DNA of 64,000 bases from Thermophagus xiamenensis (GCF_900112795.1 NZ_FONA01000004.1:1-64000); one strand, 5' to 3'; positions 16,764-27,374 are shown, numbered from the stretch's first letter. Notes: generated from the letters alone by a model not told the origin. Program-made: numbers and translations.

Positions 16764-18218
16764 ATGGAAGGCATAGAAACAAAACTGGATCATAAGCAAG
16801 TTTGGTCTGAGTGTCTCAATTACATACAGGCAGCCATACCTAAGAATGATTTCCGTACCTGGTTCGAACCCATCGTTCCTTTGAAACTGGAGAATAAAGT
16901 GCTTACTATTCAGGTGCCGACCTACTATTTCTATGAATTTATTGAAGAACAATATATAAAACTTGTTAGTAGAGCGCTTAGAGAGGTGATAGGTGCCGGA
17001 GCTAAGTTGGAATATAGTGTGGTAATGGATCAGCCAACGTCGCCCTCGCCTGCTGCTGTACCAAGAATAAATTATGGTCCGGCCCCGAGTCATCCTGATC
17101 TTCGCAACCGTGTCGTTGATAAAAAATATAGTCGCGAGGAGCAGCCAAAAATCCGGAATCCTTTTGTAATACCGGGTGTAAAAAAACTTGATATCGATCC
17201 ACAGCTTAATAGTGAATATACCTTTGAAAATTTTGTGGAAGGTGATTGTAATCGGCTTGCACGCTCGGCCAGTGAAGCAGTGGCCAAAAATCCCGGTAAA
17301 ACAGCCTTTAATCCTTTATTTCTTTACGGGAATAGCGGTCTGGGCAAAACACACCTTGGGCAAGCGATAGGTATTGAGGTAAAAAAACGATATCCCGAGA
17401 AAACAGTCCTATATGTGAGCGCCAACAAATTTACCACCCAGTATACTGATTCGGTAGCTCATAACTCAGCCAACGATTTTATGCATTTTTATCAAATGAT
17501 AGATGTGTTAATTATCGATGATATACAAGAGTTGGCCGGGAAAGAAGGTACTCAGAACACCTTTTTTCATATCTTTAATCATCTTCACCAGTCGGGAAAA
17601 CAATTGGTGTTGACTTCTGATAAACCACCGGTTGCCCTAAAAGGGATGAAAGAGCGTTTGCTATCCCGATTTAAATGGGGATTGCCTGCTGATTTGCAGG
17701 CGCCCGATTTTGATACCCGGTTGGAAATATTGTGGAATAAGATTAGAAAAGATGGCATTCAAATTTCTGAAGATATTGTTCATTATATTGCCTCGCACAT
17801 AACTGATAATGTTCGGGAATTGGAAGGGGCATTGATATCATTATTGGCCATGTCAACTCTTAATAAAACGGAAATTACCTTTGATGTTGCCAAAAGCGTG
17901 GTAGACCGGTTGGTTAGTAAACCTCAAAAAGATATTACTGTAGAGCAAATATTGGATAAAGTTTGTGATTATTATGGTATAAAACCTGAGCTTTTGCAAT
18001 CGCGAAGTCGAAAACGAGAAATTGTCCAGGCACGTCAGGTTGCTATGTATTTTTCTAAAAATTTTACCAATTCATCACTGTCGTCAATTGGTGCCCTCAT
18101 TGGCGGAAGAGATCATGCTACCGTGTTACATGCCTGTAAGGCTGTGAAAAATCTTAAAGAAACCAATACTGAATTTAAACACCAGCTAAAAGAAATCGAA
18201 AATCTTATCCGAAAATGA
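16764..18218 (+). CDS. dnaA: chromosomal replication initiator DnaA
   Basis: 484 aa with all four domains: N-terminal interaction domain (WSECLNYIQAAIPKNDFRTWF), a variable Pro/Ser linker (about 90-135), an AAA+ ATPase with Walker A GNSGLGKTH (about 189-197) and Walker B VLIIDDIQEL, and the C-terminal DNA-binding domain with the signature GGRDHATVLHACKAV. It unwinds the origin. The ATG at 16764 is chosen over an in-frame TTG three codons upstream, because MEGIETKLDHKQVW is a normal DnaA start. A strong terminator follows at 18301. Confidence 0.97.
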   Translation: MEGIETKLDHKQVWSECLNYIQAAIPKNDFRTWFEPIVPLKLENKVLTIQVPTYYFYEFIEEQYIKLVSRALREVIGAGAKLEYSVVMDQPTSPSPAAVPRINYGPAPSHPDLRNRVVDKKYSREEQPKIRNPFVIPGVKKLDIDPQLNSEYTFENFVEGDCNRLARSASEAVAKNPGKTAFNPLFLYGNSGLGKTHLGQAIGIEVKKRYPEKTVLYVSANKFTTQYTDSVAHNSANDFMHFYQMIDVLIIDDIQELAGKEGTQNTFFHIFNHLHQSGKQLVLTSDKPPVALKGMKERLLSRFKWGLPADLQAPDFDTRLEILWNKIRKDGIQISEDIVHYIASHITDNVRELEGALISLLAMSTLNKTEITFDVAKSVVDRLVSKPQKDITVEQILDKVCDYYGIKPELLQSRSRKREIVQARQVAMYFSKNFTNSSLSSIGALIGGRDHATVLHACKAVKNLKETNTEFKHQLKEIENLIRK

Positions 18219-18300
18219 ATTTAAACCTTAATGGTTTTGGTTTATTGAGACCTGTATTGTTGCTCTTGGTATGGTTTTATTTCAGTTTGTAATACTTGTT

Positions 18301-18350
18301 AAATCCCTAATAATTTTTCTTTATTAGGGATTTTAGTTTTTTTATAGGTG
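18301..18350 (+). terminator. rho-independent terminator after dnaA
   Basis: AAATCCCTAATAA, short loop, TTATTAGGGATTT, then TTAGTTTTTTT. The 13-bp stem is nearly perfect. It ends dnaA transcription before the LysM gene. The remaining sequence to 18583 is AT-rich and shows nothing else. Confidence 0.85.
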
Positions 18351-18583
18351 AGGATATTTTTTCTAAAAACCATATCTTTGGTACTTTCTTTGATAATTTA
18401 TTCATTTTTAAAATTGTGTAAATTATTGGGTTGCTGGAAGTATCAGGATGGCAAAAAATTTTTATATGTTTTTTATTTCAGTTTAATTATTTGCCTTGCC
18501 TGATTTAATTATCTTCAGCAAAACAATCTGTCGGGAATTGATGATGCGGTAGATTTATTGTTTTCAAATTTTTGATTTTTATC

Positions 18584-21046
18584 ATGATGAAGAACTTTTC
18601 AAATAGAGTTATCTTATTGTTGTTTGCCGGACATTTGATGTTCTCAATATTTTCTCTTCAAGCTCAGGATAGTGAGTTGACCAGAAGACGGATTATTATT
18701 GATGGAAAGGAATACTATCTTCATGTTATCCAACCCGGTGAAGGTCTATTTTCTATTGCTCGTCAGTATAATGTTACGCAGCAGGAGATTCTGGATGCCA
18801 ACCCTCAACTGGATGGTGTATTACAAAAAGGACAAATTTTACATATTCCGATAATTAAAGGGCGAAACTCCAGTGTGGAAGATCTGAAAAGTTCTGATAG
18901 GTTTATTTTACATACCGTTGAAAAGGGACAAACGGTTTGGTTTATTTCACAAAAATATGGAGTAGATGTAGAGGATATTTATAAATACAATCCGGGAGCG
19001 AGACAGGCTCTTATTGTTGGTAGTATTATCAAAGTGCCCGTTAATGTAACCAGGCAGGAGGAGCTGCTTTCCGATACCGAGAGTGATTTTATTATTTATG
19101 AGATTAAGCCGGGAGATACGTTGTATTCTCTTTCTTTAAAATTTAGAATTCCTATCAATGAATTATTAGAATATAATCCCGGTGTACGAAACGGTATTTT
19201 GGTAACAGGTACTTATCTCCGAATTCCTCGTAAAGAAAAGGAAGGAAGTGATGAATTGGCTATTGTGCAACCTTTAGAACCCAGCCAAATATCTATTAAA
19301 GAAGGCGATTTTATTTATCACGAAATTCAACCTGGGCAAACGCTTTATTCTATTAGTCGCCGCTATCAGACAGATGTGCACGATATTAAAGAGGCTAATC
19401 CCGATATTAATCCGGATGAATTAAAACCGGGTTATATACTTCGTATCCCTCGCCCCAAAAAGGATATTTTCTCTGATTTTCAGCAACCTGAAGACGAAGA
19501 CTTGTTTGATTTCCATAAGGTAAGACGAAAAGAAACGCTTTTTTCCATTTCCAGACGTTACGATGTGGATATGGATATCATACAAAAAGTTAATCCACAG
19601 GTCGATTTTTCTAACCTTAAAAAAGGTGTTGTTTTAAAAATTCCTACTGACAGGTGGTTTATTATGCATCATCCCGGCAGGGATGGAGGTGAGGCCGGTT
19701 TTGCTACCTTACCCGAAGATTCTATAAGAAAAATGGTACTGGTTGCGCATGACAGCCTATGTGTTAATGCTGAGCAGATAGGCAGCGTTATACGTCCCGT
19801 AAAAATTGCTTTACTGCTTCCTTTTAATTTGAGGGCTACCCAACAAGCTAATATTATTGAAAAAATTCAAAATGGTGATACAATAAAAACGGAACGGCAA
19901 AATCGTGTTATTGCTCGTCGTTCCATGGTTTTTGAAGAGTTTTATGAAGGTGTGCTAATAGCTCTCGATAGATTGAAAGAAGATGGTGTTAATGTTGAGT
20001 TAAAAGTGTATGATATTGCATCCGGTAGTACGTCCGTGGAATCTTTTTTGCGTGTCCATGAAAAAGTTCTGAGTGACGTAGATTTAATTATCGGACCGGC
20101 TCTTTCCGAAAAATTGAAACCAATTTCCGACTTTGCCTTAAAGCACCAAATAAAATTAGTCTATCCGTTATCAAATGTAAATCCTGAATTAAGCAGGAAT
20201 CCTTACCTGTTCCAGGTAAATACACCTGACACCCTTGTTTTTGACAAAATGGCCACAGAAATAGTCAGACAAGCAGAAAGCTATAATCTTTTGGCTGTTC
20301 TTCCCGAAGCTGATGACCCTTATGCTTCCCGTTTAATGAAATCTTTAAGGCAAAAAGTCTTTTATAACGAGTTTGCTCTTAATAAAAAAATTAACTATGT
20401 CGAGTATAAAATGTCCGGAAAATCGGATCAAACCAACCTGGAAGCATTACTCGACCCCTCGAAGAAAAATTATGTGGTAGTACCAACCAATAATGAGGCA
20501 ACCATTTCTAAAATTGTGCCTACTTTGGCAGGTCTTTCCGAAAAAAATAAAATACCCATTCATTTGATTGGAATGACTGAATGGTTAAGGGCTCAATCAA
20601 TCAATTCGGAAGATATGTTCCAATTGAATGCTCAGATTTTTACTTTTTTTGCTTTTGATTACGATCGGACCGTTACCCGCCAGTTTATTGAAAAATACCA
20701 TGAATGGTTTCATACTGAACCACAAGCCGTCTCTTCCTATTTTCAAAGTCCCACTTCATCTTCCGGGTATTCCCGTTACGGCGCCTGGGGATTTGATGTA
20801 ACATACTTTTTTGTTTCGTCATTGGCTCAAAAAGGGCCACATTTCGAATATTGCCCCGAACCGGTTGATGTTGATTTGGTTCAATTTAATTTCTCGTTTA
20901 AAAGAGTTTCTAATTGGGGTGGTTTTTATAATGATGGCCTCTTTTTATTAAAATTTTTGCCCAATTATAAGGTAAAAAGGGTGCCATTATTATCCATTCC
21001 ATCGGCATTGCAACGCATCGAAATGGATTCATCACCTTCGTATTAG
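18584..21046 (+). CDS. five-LysM protein with PBP1-like domain
   Basis: 820 aa, exported (signal ending LQAQD). Five LysM peptidoglycan-binding repeats are visible at about 45-92, 104-151, 166-215, 240-289 and 305-353, each with the G(E/Q/D)(G/T)LxSI(A/S)R core. Residues about 395-810 resemble a type 1 periplasmic-binding fold: KIALLLPFNL...FYEGVLIALDRLKEDG...LIIGPALSEKLKPISDFA, as in Leu/Ile/Val-binding and amidase-activator proteins. It probably binds cell wall and senses or organises peptidoglycan synthesis. The ATG at 18584 is preferred to an upstream TTG because it immediately precedes the signal peptide. Confidence 0.85.
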   Translation: MMKNFSNRVILLLFAGHLMFSIFSLQAQDSELTRRRIIIDGKEYYLHVIQPGEGLFSIARQYNVTQQEILDANPQLDGVLQKGQILHIPIIKGRNSSVEDLKSSDRFILHTVEKGQTVWFISQKYGVDVEDIYKYNPGARQALIVGSIIKVPVNVTRQEELLSDTESDFIIYEIKPGDTLYSLSLKFRIPINELLEYNPGVRNGILVTGTYLRIPRKEKEGSDELAIVQPLEPSQISIKEGDFIYHEIQPGQTLYSISRRYQTDVHDIKEANPDINPDELKPGYILRIPRPKKDIFSDFQQPEDEDLFDFHKVRRKETLFSISRRYDVDMDIIQKVNPQVDFSNLKKGVVLKIPTDRWFIMHHPGRDGGEAGFATLPEDSIRKMVLVAHDSLCVNAEQIGSVIRPVKIALLLPFNLRATQQANIIEKIQNGDTIKTERQNRVIARRSMVFEEFYEGVLIALDRLKEDGVNVELKVYDIASGSTSVESFLRVHEKVLSDVDLIIGPALSEKLKPISDFALKHQIKLVYPLSNVNPELSRNPYLFQVNTPDTLVFDKMATEIVRQAESYNLLAVLPEADDPYASRLMKSLRQKVFYNEFALNKKINYVEYKMSGKSDQTNLEALLDPSKKNYVVVPTNNEATISKIVPTLAGLSEKNKIPIHLIGMTEWLRAQSINSEDMFQLNAQIFTFFAFDYDRTVTRQFIEKYHEWFHTEPQAVSSYFQSPTSSSGYSRYGAWGFDVTYFFVSSLAQKGPHFEYCPEPVDVDLVQFNFSFKRVSNWGGFYNDGLFLLKFLPNYKVKRVPLLSIPSALQRIEMDSSPSY

Positions 21047-21166
21047 AAGCAATTATATAGTGCTACCCGGATATTTTGACCGTTACAGCTTCGATTTGTT
21101 TTAGGGTTAATTCTCTGGCGTGGGAATGTGAGTAGCACAATAACGAAATTAATAATAATCAGTTTT

Positions 21167-23131
21167 ATGGTATCTGTTAATCAGTTGACTCTTGACTTTG
21201 GTACTTTTGTCCTGTTTGAGGATATTTCCTTTCTAATAAATCCGCACGACCGCATAGGGTTGGTTGGGAAAAACGGCGCAGGCAAATCTACTCTATTAAA
21301 AGTGCTAAGTGGTTTGCAGAAGCCAACATCCGGTGAGGTAACCATGCCTCGGGATTTTACCATTGGCTATCTGCCACAGGTGATGAAGCATGATAATCGT
21401 TTTACAGTTTTTGAAGAAGTTGAACAAGCCTTCTCAGATATAAAATCGCTAGAAAAAGAGATAAATCGTTTAAATAAAGTTATTTGTGAGCGAGACGACT
21501 ATCATTCTGACGAATATCTTGCCTTAATAAACAAATTGACGGAAGCCACTGACAGGTTAAATATATTGGGTGGGCAAGATTATAAATCCCGGATAGAACA
21601 AACGTTAAAAGGACTGGGTTTTCATTCCTCTGATTTTAATCGTTCTACTTCTGAGTTTAGTGGTGGCTGGAGAATGCGAATTGAACTGGCAAAAATTTTA
21701 TTGAAGAAGCCTAACTTATTTTTGCTCGATGAACCTACCAATCACCTGGATATTGAGTCAATCACCTGGCTCGAAGAGTTTTTAAAAACCTACAATGGAG
21801 CTATGGTCGTCATTTCCCATGATAAAGCTTTTCTCGATAATGTTACCACCCGAACGTTAGAGATATCACTCGGAAAAGTATATGATTATAAAGTGCCGTA
21901 TTCTCGTTTTATTGAGTTAAGGAAAGAGCGACGAGAGCAACAATTAGCTGCTTTCCGTAATCAGCAAAAAAAGATTGAAGCTACCGAGCAATTTATTGAA
22001 CGATTTAGATATAAAGCCACAAAGGCGGTGCAGGTTCAGTCGAGAATCAAGTATCTTGAAAAACTGGAAAGAATTGAAGTAGATGAATTTGATGATACTA
22101 AATTAAATATAAAGTTTCCGCCGGCACCGCATTCAGGAAAAATTGTTGTTGAAGGAAGACATATTCGTAAATCTTATGGTAACCATTTAGTGTTAGACGA
22201 TATAGATTTTACCATTGAACGCGGTGAGAAAGTAGCCTTTGTCGGTAAAAACGGCGAAGGAAAAACTACTTTGACGCGAATCATCCTACAGGAATTAGAC
22301 CATCAGGGAAACATAAAACTTGGACACCAGGTCAAGATTGGTTATTTTGCGCAAAACCAGGCTGAATTACTGGATGAAAACTTAACTATTCTGGAAACAA
22401 TTGACAAGGTTGCTGTAGGTGATATTAGAACAAAAATTAGAGACCTTTTGGGAGCTTTTATGTTTCGGGGTGACGATGTAGATAAAAAAGTTGCGGTGTT
22501 ATCGGGGGGTGAACGGACCCGACTGGCAATGGTACGTTTACTGCTTGAACCTGCTAATTTTTTGGTTTTGGATGAGCCGACCAATCATCTTGATATGCGT
22601 TCTAAAGAAATTTTAAAGACTGCTTTAAAAGATTTTGATGGCACTGTTTTGCTGGTGTCGCATGATCGTGAATTTTTGGATGGTCTGGTTTCAAAAGTTT
22701 ATGAGTTTACCAATAAAAAGATTAAAGAACATATTGGAGGTATATACGACTTTCTGGCGAAAAAACGAATGGAAAACTTTAGAGAGTTGGAAGTGTCGAA
22801 AAGTCCTGATTCCATTAATTCAGCATCATCATCTAAAACCGATAGCCCGAATAATGGAAAGTTTGCCTTTGTAGAAAGGAAAGAACTTAATAAAAAAATA
22901 AAAAAGGCTGAGAAAGAAGTGGTTTCTGCCGAAAATACTATTGCCCAGATAGAACAAAAATTGGAGGAAATATCCAGACAACTGGAAAATCCTGACAATG
23001 CTACGGATAACAACTTATTTGAAGAATATCAAACATTACAAAAAGAGATGGAAGGCAAGATGGTTGAATGGGAAAAGGCGCATTCTCTACTGGAAGAATT
23101 AAAAAATGTGAGAATTCAAATGGATGCATAA
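21167..23131 (+). CDS. ABC-F family ATPase
   Basis: 654 aa, two ABC cassettes and no membrane segment. Cassette 1: Walker A GKNGAGKST, signature FSGGWRMR, Walker B LFLLDEPTNHLD. Cassette 2: GKNGEGKTT, LSGGERTR, FLVLDEPTNHLD. An ABC-F interdomain linker (about 240-315, Arg/Lys/Gln-rich) and a C-terminal coiled coil (about 570-654) are present. ABC-F proteins act on the ribosome, as translation factors or as antibiotic target protection. The coiled-coil tail is Uup-like, but I cannot assign a subtype. The ATG at 21167 is chosen because the ABC fold begins at VNQLTLDFG; an earlier GTG is unlikely. Confidence 0.92.
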   Translation: MVSVNQLTLDFGTFVLFEDISFLINPHDRIGLVGKNGAGKSTLLKVLSGLQKPTSGEVTMPRDFTIGYLPQVMKHDNRFTVFEEVEQAFSDIKSLEKEINRLNKVICERDDYHSDEYLALINKLTEATDRLNILGGQDYKSRIEQTLKGLGFHSSDFNRSTSEFSGGWRMRIELAKILLKKPNLFLLDEPTNHLDIESITWLEEFLKTYNGAMVVISHDKAFLDNVTTRTLEISLGKVYDYKVPYSRFIELRKERREQQLAAFRNQQKKIEATEQFIERFRYKATKAVQVQSRIKYLEKLERIEVDEFDDTKLNIKFPPAPHSGKIVVEGRHIRKSYGNHLVLDDIDFTIERGEKVAFVGKNGEGKTTLTRIILQELDHQGNIKLGHQVKIGYFAQNQAELLDENLTILETIDKVAVGDIRTKIRDLLGAFMFRGDDVDKKVAVLSGGERTRLAMVRLLLEPANFLVLDEPTNHLDMRSKEILKTALKDFDGTVLLVSHDREFLDGLVSKVYEFTNKKIKEHIGGIYDFLAKKRMENFRELEVSKSPDSINSASSSKTDSPNNGKFAFVERKELNKKIKKAEKEVVSAENTIAQIEQKLEEISRQLENPDNATDNNLFEEYQTLQKEMEGKMVEWEKAHSLLEELKNVRIQMDA

Positions 23132-23208
23132 ATCCTTATTGGTTTTAATTTCAACCTGAAGTGACAGTGCTATTATTGTATTTGTTTTTGTAGGGTTAAT
23201 TATAAACC

Positions 23209-23565
23209 TAAGCCATGCGGGTTCCATTTAACCAATGAGTAAAGTAAACTTTACACGGATGAAACGAGCATGGCGGTTTTCGCCACAAAAGAACATGTAT
23301 AAAAAGCCCAAGGCAGAAGTGCACAGGCAGAAGGCAGAAGAAGTGATTAGTCATTAGTCAACAAGTGGTTAGTGTTAAATAACTAGTGACTAACGAACTA
23401 ACCACTAATGACTACTTTTAAGAATTAATATATCATTGAAGTAAGTAAATTTTATACGGTTGAAACGAGCATGACTAAAAAGATTTGTCACTATAAGAAC
23501 ATGTATAAACTTTAAGTCATGCGAGTTCCATCAGACCAATGAATTAGATAAATTTTATACTGATG
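23209..23565 (+). repeat. dispersed modular repeat, copies A and A'
   Basis: The most complete copy. Order: AAGCCATGCGGGTTCCATT (23210-), a GATGAAACGAGCATGGCG core (23258-), the GGCAGAAGTGCACAGGCAGA block (23312-), TTAGTCA-type heptads, a TTAAATAAC loop (23374-), CTAACCACTAATGACT reverse heptads (23397-), and then a second partial copy whose end (ACCAATGAATTAGATAAATT through TATACTGATGAAA) supplies the start codon of rlmB. The heptad arms are complementary and could form a long hairpin. Confidence 0.8.
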
Positions 23566-24294
23566 AAAAAAGATATTGTATTTGGTATAAGGCCTGTTAT
23601 GGAAGCCATAAATGCCGGGAAAAGCATTGATAAAATATTGATCAGCCAAACTTTGAAAGGTTCATTGGTTTATGAATTACAGGATTTGATAAAGAGCAAA
23701 GGTATTCGGTGTGACAGAGTTGTTCCTGAACGGTTAGATTGGATTACTAAGAAGAATCACCAAGGGGTAGTAGCCTTTTTCTCACCAATAGAATATCAAA
23801 AATTTGAGGAGGTTTTGGACAAATTATTGTCCAGACCTAAAGCACCATTTATTCTTATTTTGGACGGAATAACCGATGTTAGGAATTTTGGTGCCATTGC
23901 ACGTACTGCCGAATGTGCAGGGGTCGACGCCATTGTTATTCCCGAAAAAAGAAGCGTTTCAGTAACCCCCGATGCCATAAAAACGTCGGCAGGTGCTCTT
24001 TTTAGAATCCCTGTATGCCGTGAAAAAAAGTTGTACTTTGTGCTTCGTCATCTAAAAAATCGTGGATTTTTTATAGCTGCGGCTTCCGAAAAAGCTGAAA
24101 CGGATTATCGAGAAGTTGATTATCCTGAATCGGTAGCTCTTATTATGGGTTCCGAAGATAAAGGTGTTTCTTCCCAGTTGCTCAAGATTGCTGATGCACA
24201 AATTTCCATTCCTGTTCGAGGAAGTATAGGCTCGTTGAATGTATCGGTAGCTGCCGGCATTTTAATATATGAGATGCTTCGAAATCGGAAGTAA
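23563..24294 (+). CDS. rlmB: 23S rRNA 2'-O-methyltransferase RlmB (TrmH family)
   Basis: 243 aa SpoU/TrmH-type methyltransferase. N-terminal substrate-binding domain (FGIRPVMEAINAGKSIDKILI), then the trefoil-knot domain with motif 1 LDGITDVRNFGAIARTAECAG, motif 2 LIMGSEDKGVS and motif 3 ISIPVRGSIGSLNVSVAAGI. It methylates a guanosine of 23S rRNA, by homology G2251. Its ATG lies at the very end of a dispersed repeat. It may be co-transcribed with dnaX, 60 bp downstream. Confidence 0.93.
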   Translation: MKKDIVFGIRPVMEAINAGKSIDKILISQTLKGSLVYELQDLIKSKGIRCDRVVPERLDWITKKNHQGVVAFFSPIEYQKFEEVLDKLLSRPKAPFILILDGITDVRNFGAIARTAECAGVDAIVIPEKRSVSVTPDAIKTSAGALFRIPVCREKKLYFVLRHLKNRGFFIAAASEKAETDYREVDYPESVALIMGSEDKGVSSQLLKIADAQISIPVRGSIGSLNVSVAAGILIYEMLRNRK

Positions 24295-24354
24295 AAGGGT
24301 TGTTGTATGCACCAGAGGTTTTGTTTATATTTGTTGCTCTCATAGTTATTTATT

Positions 24355-26069
24355 ATGGAATACATTGTTTCTGCGCGAAAATACAGACCTAATACTTTTG
24401 CTTCGGTAGTAGGACAAAGCAGCATTACTACTACTTTGCAAAATGCCATCAAAAATCAGCAATTGGCTCATGCCTATCTGTTTTGCGGTCCCAGAGGGGT
24501 CGGGAAAACTACTTGTGCGCGGATTTTTGCTAAAACCATTAATTGTGAAAATGTTACTGCTAATTTTGAAGCATGTAACGAATGTGATTCCTGTAAGGCT
24601 TTTAACGAAAACCGATCCTATAACATTCATGAATTAGATGCTGCAAGTAATAATTCGGTAGATGATATCCGTACACTTATTGATAAAGTTCGGGTCCCAC
24701 CCCAAATGGGGAAGTACAGCGTCTATATTATCGATGAGGTGCATATGCTTTCACAGCAGGCATTCAATGCATTTCTTAAGACGCTCGAAGAACCGCCGAG
24801 GCATGCCATCTTTATTTTGGCTACTACTGAGAAACATAAGATTTTACCTACCATATTATCTCGATGTCAAACCTTTGACTTCAATCGCATCAGTGTAGAA
24901 GATGCTGTTGAACATCTTAAGTTGGTGGCCAAAAATGAAGGAGTGGAAGCAGAGGAAGAAGGACTCAATGTCATTGCCCGTAAAGCTGACGGTGCCATGC
25001 GGGATGCCTTGTCTATTTTCGATCAAATTGTTGCCTTTTCGGGTAAGCGGATTTCCTATCAGCAAGTTATCGAAAACTTAAATGTTTTAGATTATGATTA
25101 TTATTTTAAGTTGGTTGATGCTTTCCTGAAAGAGGATACTACCAATGCATTACTGATTTTGGACGAGATTTTGGAGCATGGATTTGATGAAGGACACTTT
25201 GTGGAAGGCCTGTGTAGTCATCTTCGTGACCTTATGATGTGCAAAGATGAAGCCACTTTGCCTTTGTTGGAAGTGGGCGCCTCAATTCGTGATAAATATC
25301 TGCAACAGGCCAGGAGTTGTTCGGTTGATTTTTTGGTTAAAGCTTTGGATATAGCTACACAGTGCGATTTGCAATTTCGTTCGGCACGAAACAAAAGATT
25401 ACATACCGAATTTGCGCTTATAAATCTTTCGCGCATTATTACCGAAAAAAAAAAGTAGAAACTAATGCAGAAAATTCTACCTCTACTTCAACCCAAACAA
25501 CCAAACCTAATATAAATGCTTCCAAAAGTTCTCCCTCGTCTTTTGCTGGCAATCAAATTTCCTCAAAACATTCAGGCAAAAAACTAAAAAGTTTTTCAAT
25601 AAAAAAACTGAGTAGCCTTCAACAGACCTCGGAACAATCTTCCAATATACAGGGGAACCAGCCGCATAGTGGAATTGATTCAGAAATTGACCCTTCGTGG
25701 GATAATGATGTCACACCCGAAATGTTGCAAAAAGCCTGGGCCAATTATGCCCAGACCATTGAATCGAAAAATCCCAGGTTATTTAGTATGTTAATGGCTC
25801 ATTCGCCGCGTCTTAAAGGTAAACATGCGGTAGTATTCCCGCTTCAAAATGAAACGCAGGAAGTTGAGCTGGTGAGGGAGAAAGGTCCTTTGATGAGGTT
25901 TCTCAGAAAAGAACTAAAAAATGCCAGGTTACAACTAGAGGTTGAATATGTGCGCGAAGAAAGTGAACCCACAAAAGCTTTTACTGCGGCCGATAAATAT
26001 AAATTATTGGTACAAAAAAATCCTGTTCTTGACAAACTTAGAGATGCCCTTAACCTCGATCTGGAATAA
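24355..26069 (+). CDS. dnaX: DNA polymerase III gamma/tau subunit, frameshifted at A10
   Basis: The zero frame from 24355 gives 367 aa: clamp-loader AAA+ with Walker A GPRGVGKTTCARIF, zinc-site cysteines (CENVTANFEACNECDSC), Walker B VYIIDEVHML and SRC sensor. It ends at TAG (25456-25458) right after an A10 run. The -1 frame continues without a stop to 26069 and encodes a Ser/Thr/Gln-rich linker and a conserved tau-like C-terminus (WDNDVTPEMLQKAWANYAQ...KNPVLDKLRDALNLDLE). The full -1 product would be about 571 aa. The codons at the junction read GAA AAA AAA AAG TAG, which includes the A AAA AAG heptamer used by E. coli dnaX. So one gene probably makes a short gamma and a long tau, unless the A-run is a sequencing error. 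Confidence 0.9.
25445..25480 (+). promoter_or_regulatory. dnaX slippery site with downstream hairpin
   Basis: Ten adenines (25445-25454) followed by G form the heptamer A AAA AAG in the zero frame. The zero-frame stop TAG is the next codon. GTAGAA (25455-25460) can pair with TTCTAC (25475-25480) across a 14-nt loop. Either -1 ribosomal slippage or transcriptional slippage on the A-run could link the two frames. Confidence 0.65.
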
Positions 26070-26144
26070 TGTTTTTAATTAATAATGAACTTTGTAAATA
26101 TTTGAGTGTTTATTTCACCAAACAGAAATACAAATTATTGAAAA

Positions 26145-27374
26145 ATGGCGAAAATTAAAGTACAGAATCCGGTTGTCGAACTCGATGGCGACGAGATGAC
26201 AAGAGTCATCTGGAAAATGATCAAGGAACAGCTTATTCTACCTTACCTTGATTTGGATATTAAATATTATGATTTGAGTATCCAGAGCAGGGATGCAACT
26301 GACGACCAGATAACCGTGGAGGCTGCCAAAGCCATCCAAAAATATCACGTGGGTATTAAATGTGCCACCATTACTCCGGATGAACATCGGGTAGAAGAAT
26401 TCGGCCTGAAAAAAATGTGGAAGTCCCCCAATGGGACTATCCGAAACATAATTGGTGGAACCGTTTTTAGGGAACCCATTATTATAAAAAATGTACCCCG
26501 ATTGGTACCGGGCTGGGAAAAACCTATTTGTATTGGTCGTCATGCCTTCGGAGACCAATATAGGGCTACAGATTTTGTAACTAAAGGGAAAGGAAAATTG
26601 ACCATCACTTTTACGCCCGAAGATGGTTCAGAACCCCAGGAATACCATGTCTACGATTTTGAAGGTGATGGAGTGGCTCTGGCCATGTACAATACCGATG
26701 AAAGTATTCGTGGGTTTGCTCACAGTTGCTTCAATCAGGCTATCATGAAAAAATGGCCGCTTTATTTGTCTACCAAAAACACCATTCTGAAGAAATATGA
26801 TGGGCGGTTTAAAGATATTTTTCAGGAGATATATGAAAGTGATTATAAGGAAAAATTTGAAGAGTTAGGCATAACCTACGAACATCGTTTGATTGACGAC
26901 ATGGTGGCTGCGGCATTGAAATGGAATGGCGGCTTTGTATGGGCTTGTAAAAACTATGACGGCGATGTTCAATCCGATACCTTGGCACAAGGTTTTGGTT
27001 CTTTGGGTTTAATGACTTCTACGCTGGTTACGCCCGACGGAAAAACTATGGAAGCAGAAGCGGCCCACGGTACCGTAACACGCCATTATCGTCAATACCA
27101 ACAAGGTAAACCAACATCTACCAATCCCATAGCTTCTATCTTTGCCTGGACGCGTGGACTAGCTTTCCGTGGTAAATTAGATAACAATGAGGAACTGATC
27201 AATTTCTGCCATACGCTGGAACAAGTATGTATCGAAACTGTTGAAAGTGGCAAAATGACTAAAGATTTGGCCCTCACCATTCACGGTAAAGACTTGAAAG
27301 AAGAGCATTACCTCAATACTGAAGCATTTATGGAAATGCTTGCAAATAATCTGAAAGCTAAAATGGAAGGTTGA
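26145..27374 (+). CDS. icd: NADP-dependent isocitrate dehydrogenase
   Basis: 409 aa, the length of the type II (eukaryote-like) IDH. The N-terminus [21 protein letters not shown], the substrate loop [20 protein letters not shown], and the metal/NADP region [10 protein letters not shown]...[21 protein letters not shown] and [14 protein letters not shown] are all clear. It oxidises isocitrate to 2-oxoglutarate in the TCA cycle, giving NADPH for biosynthesis. It is followed by a strong terminator shared with the convergent ATPase gene. Confidence 0.96.
   Translation: MAKIKVQNPVVELDGDEMTRVIWKMIKEQLILPYLDLDIKYYDLSIQSRDATDDQITVEAAKAIQKYHVGIKCATITPDEHRVEEFGLKKMWKSPNGTIRNIIGGTVFREPIIIKNVPRLVPGWEKPICIGRHAFGDQYRATDFVTKGKGKLTITFTPEDGSEPQEYHVYDFEGDGVALAMYNTDESIRGFAHSCFNQAIMKKWPLYLSTKNTILKKYDGRFKDIFQEIYESDYKEKFEELGITYEHRLIDDMVAAALKWNGGFVWACKNYDGDVQSDTLAQGFGSLGLMTSTLVTPDGKTMEAEAAHGTVTRHYRQYQQGKPTSTNPIASIFAWTRGLAFRGKLDNNEELINFCHTLEQVCIETVESGKMTKDLALTIHGKDLKEEHYLNTEAFMEMLANNLKAKMEG

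Noticed and set aside
16460-18583. Replication origin next to dnaA
   Set aside because: No TTATCCACA-type boxes or box clusters were found upstream or downstream. In Bacteroidota the origin is often not beside dnaA.
25362-26069. A separate gene downstream of dnaX
   Set aside because: Its C-terminus is tau-like, its own start lies inside the dnaX coding region, and the A10 slippery run links the two frames. One frameshifted gene is simpler.
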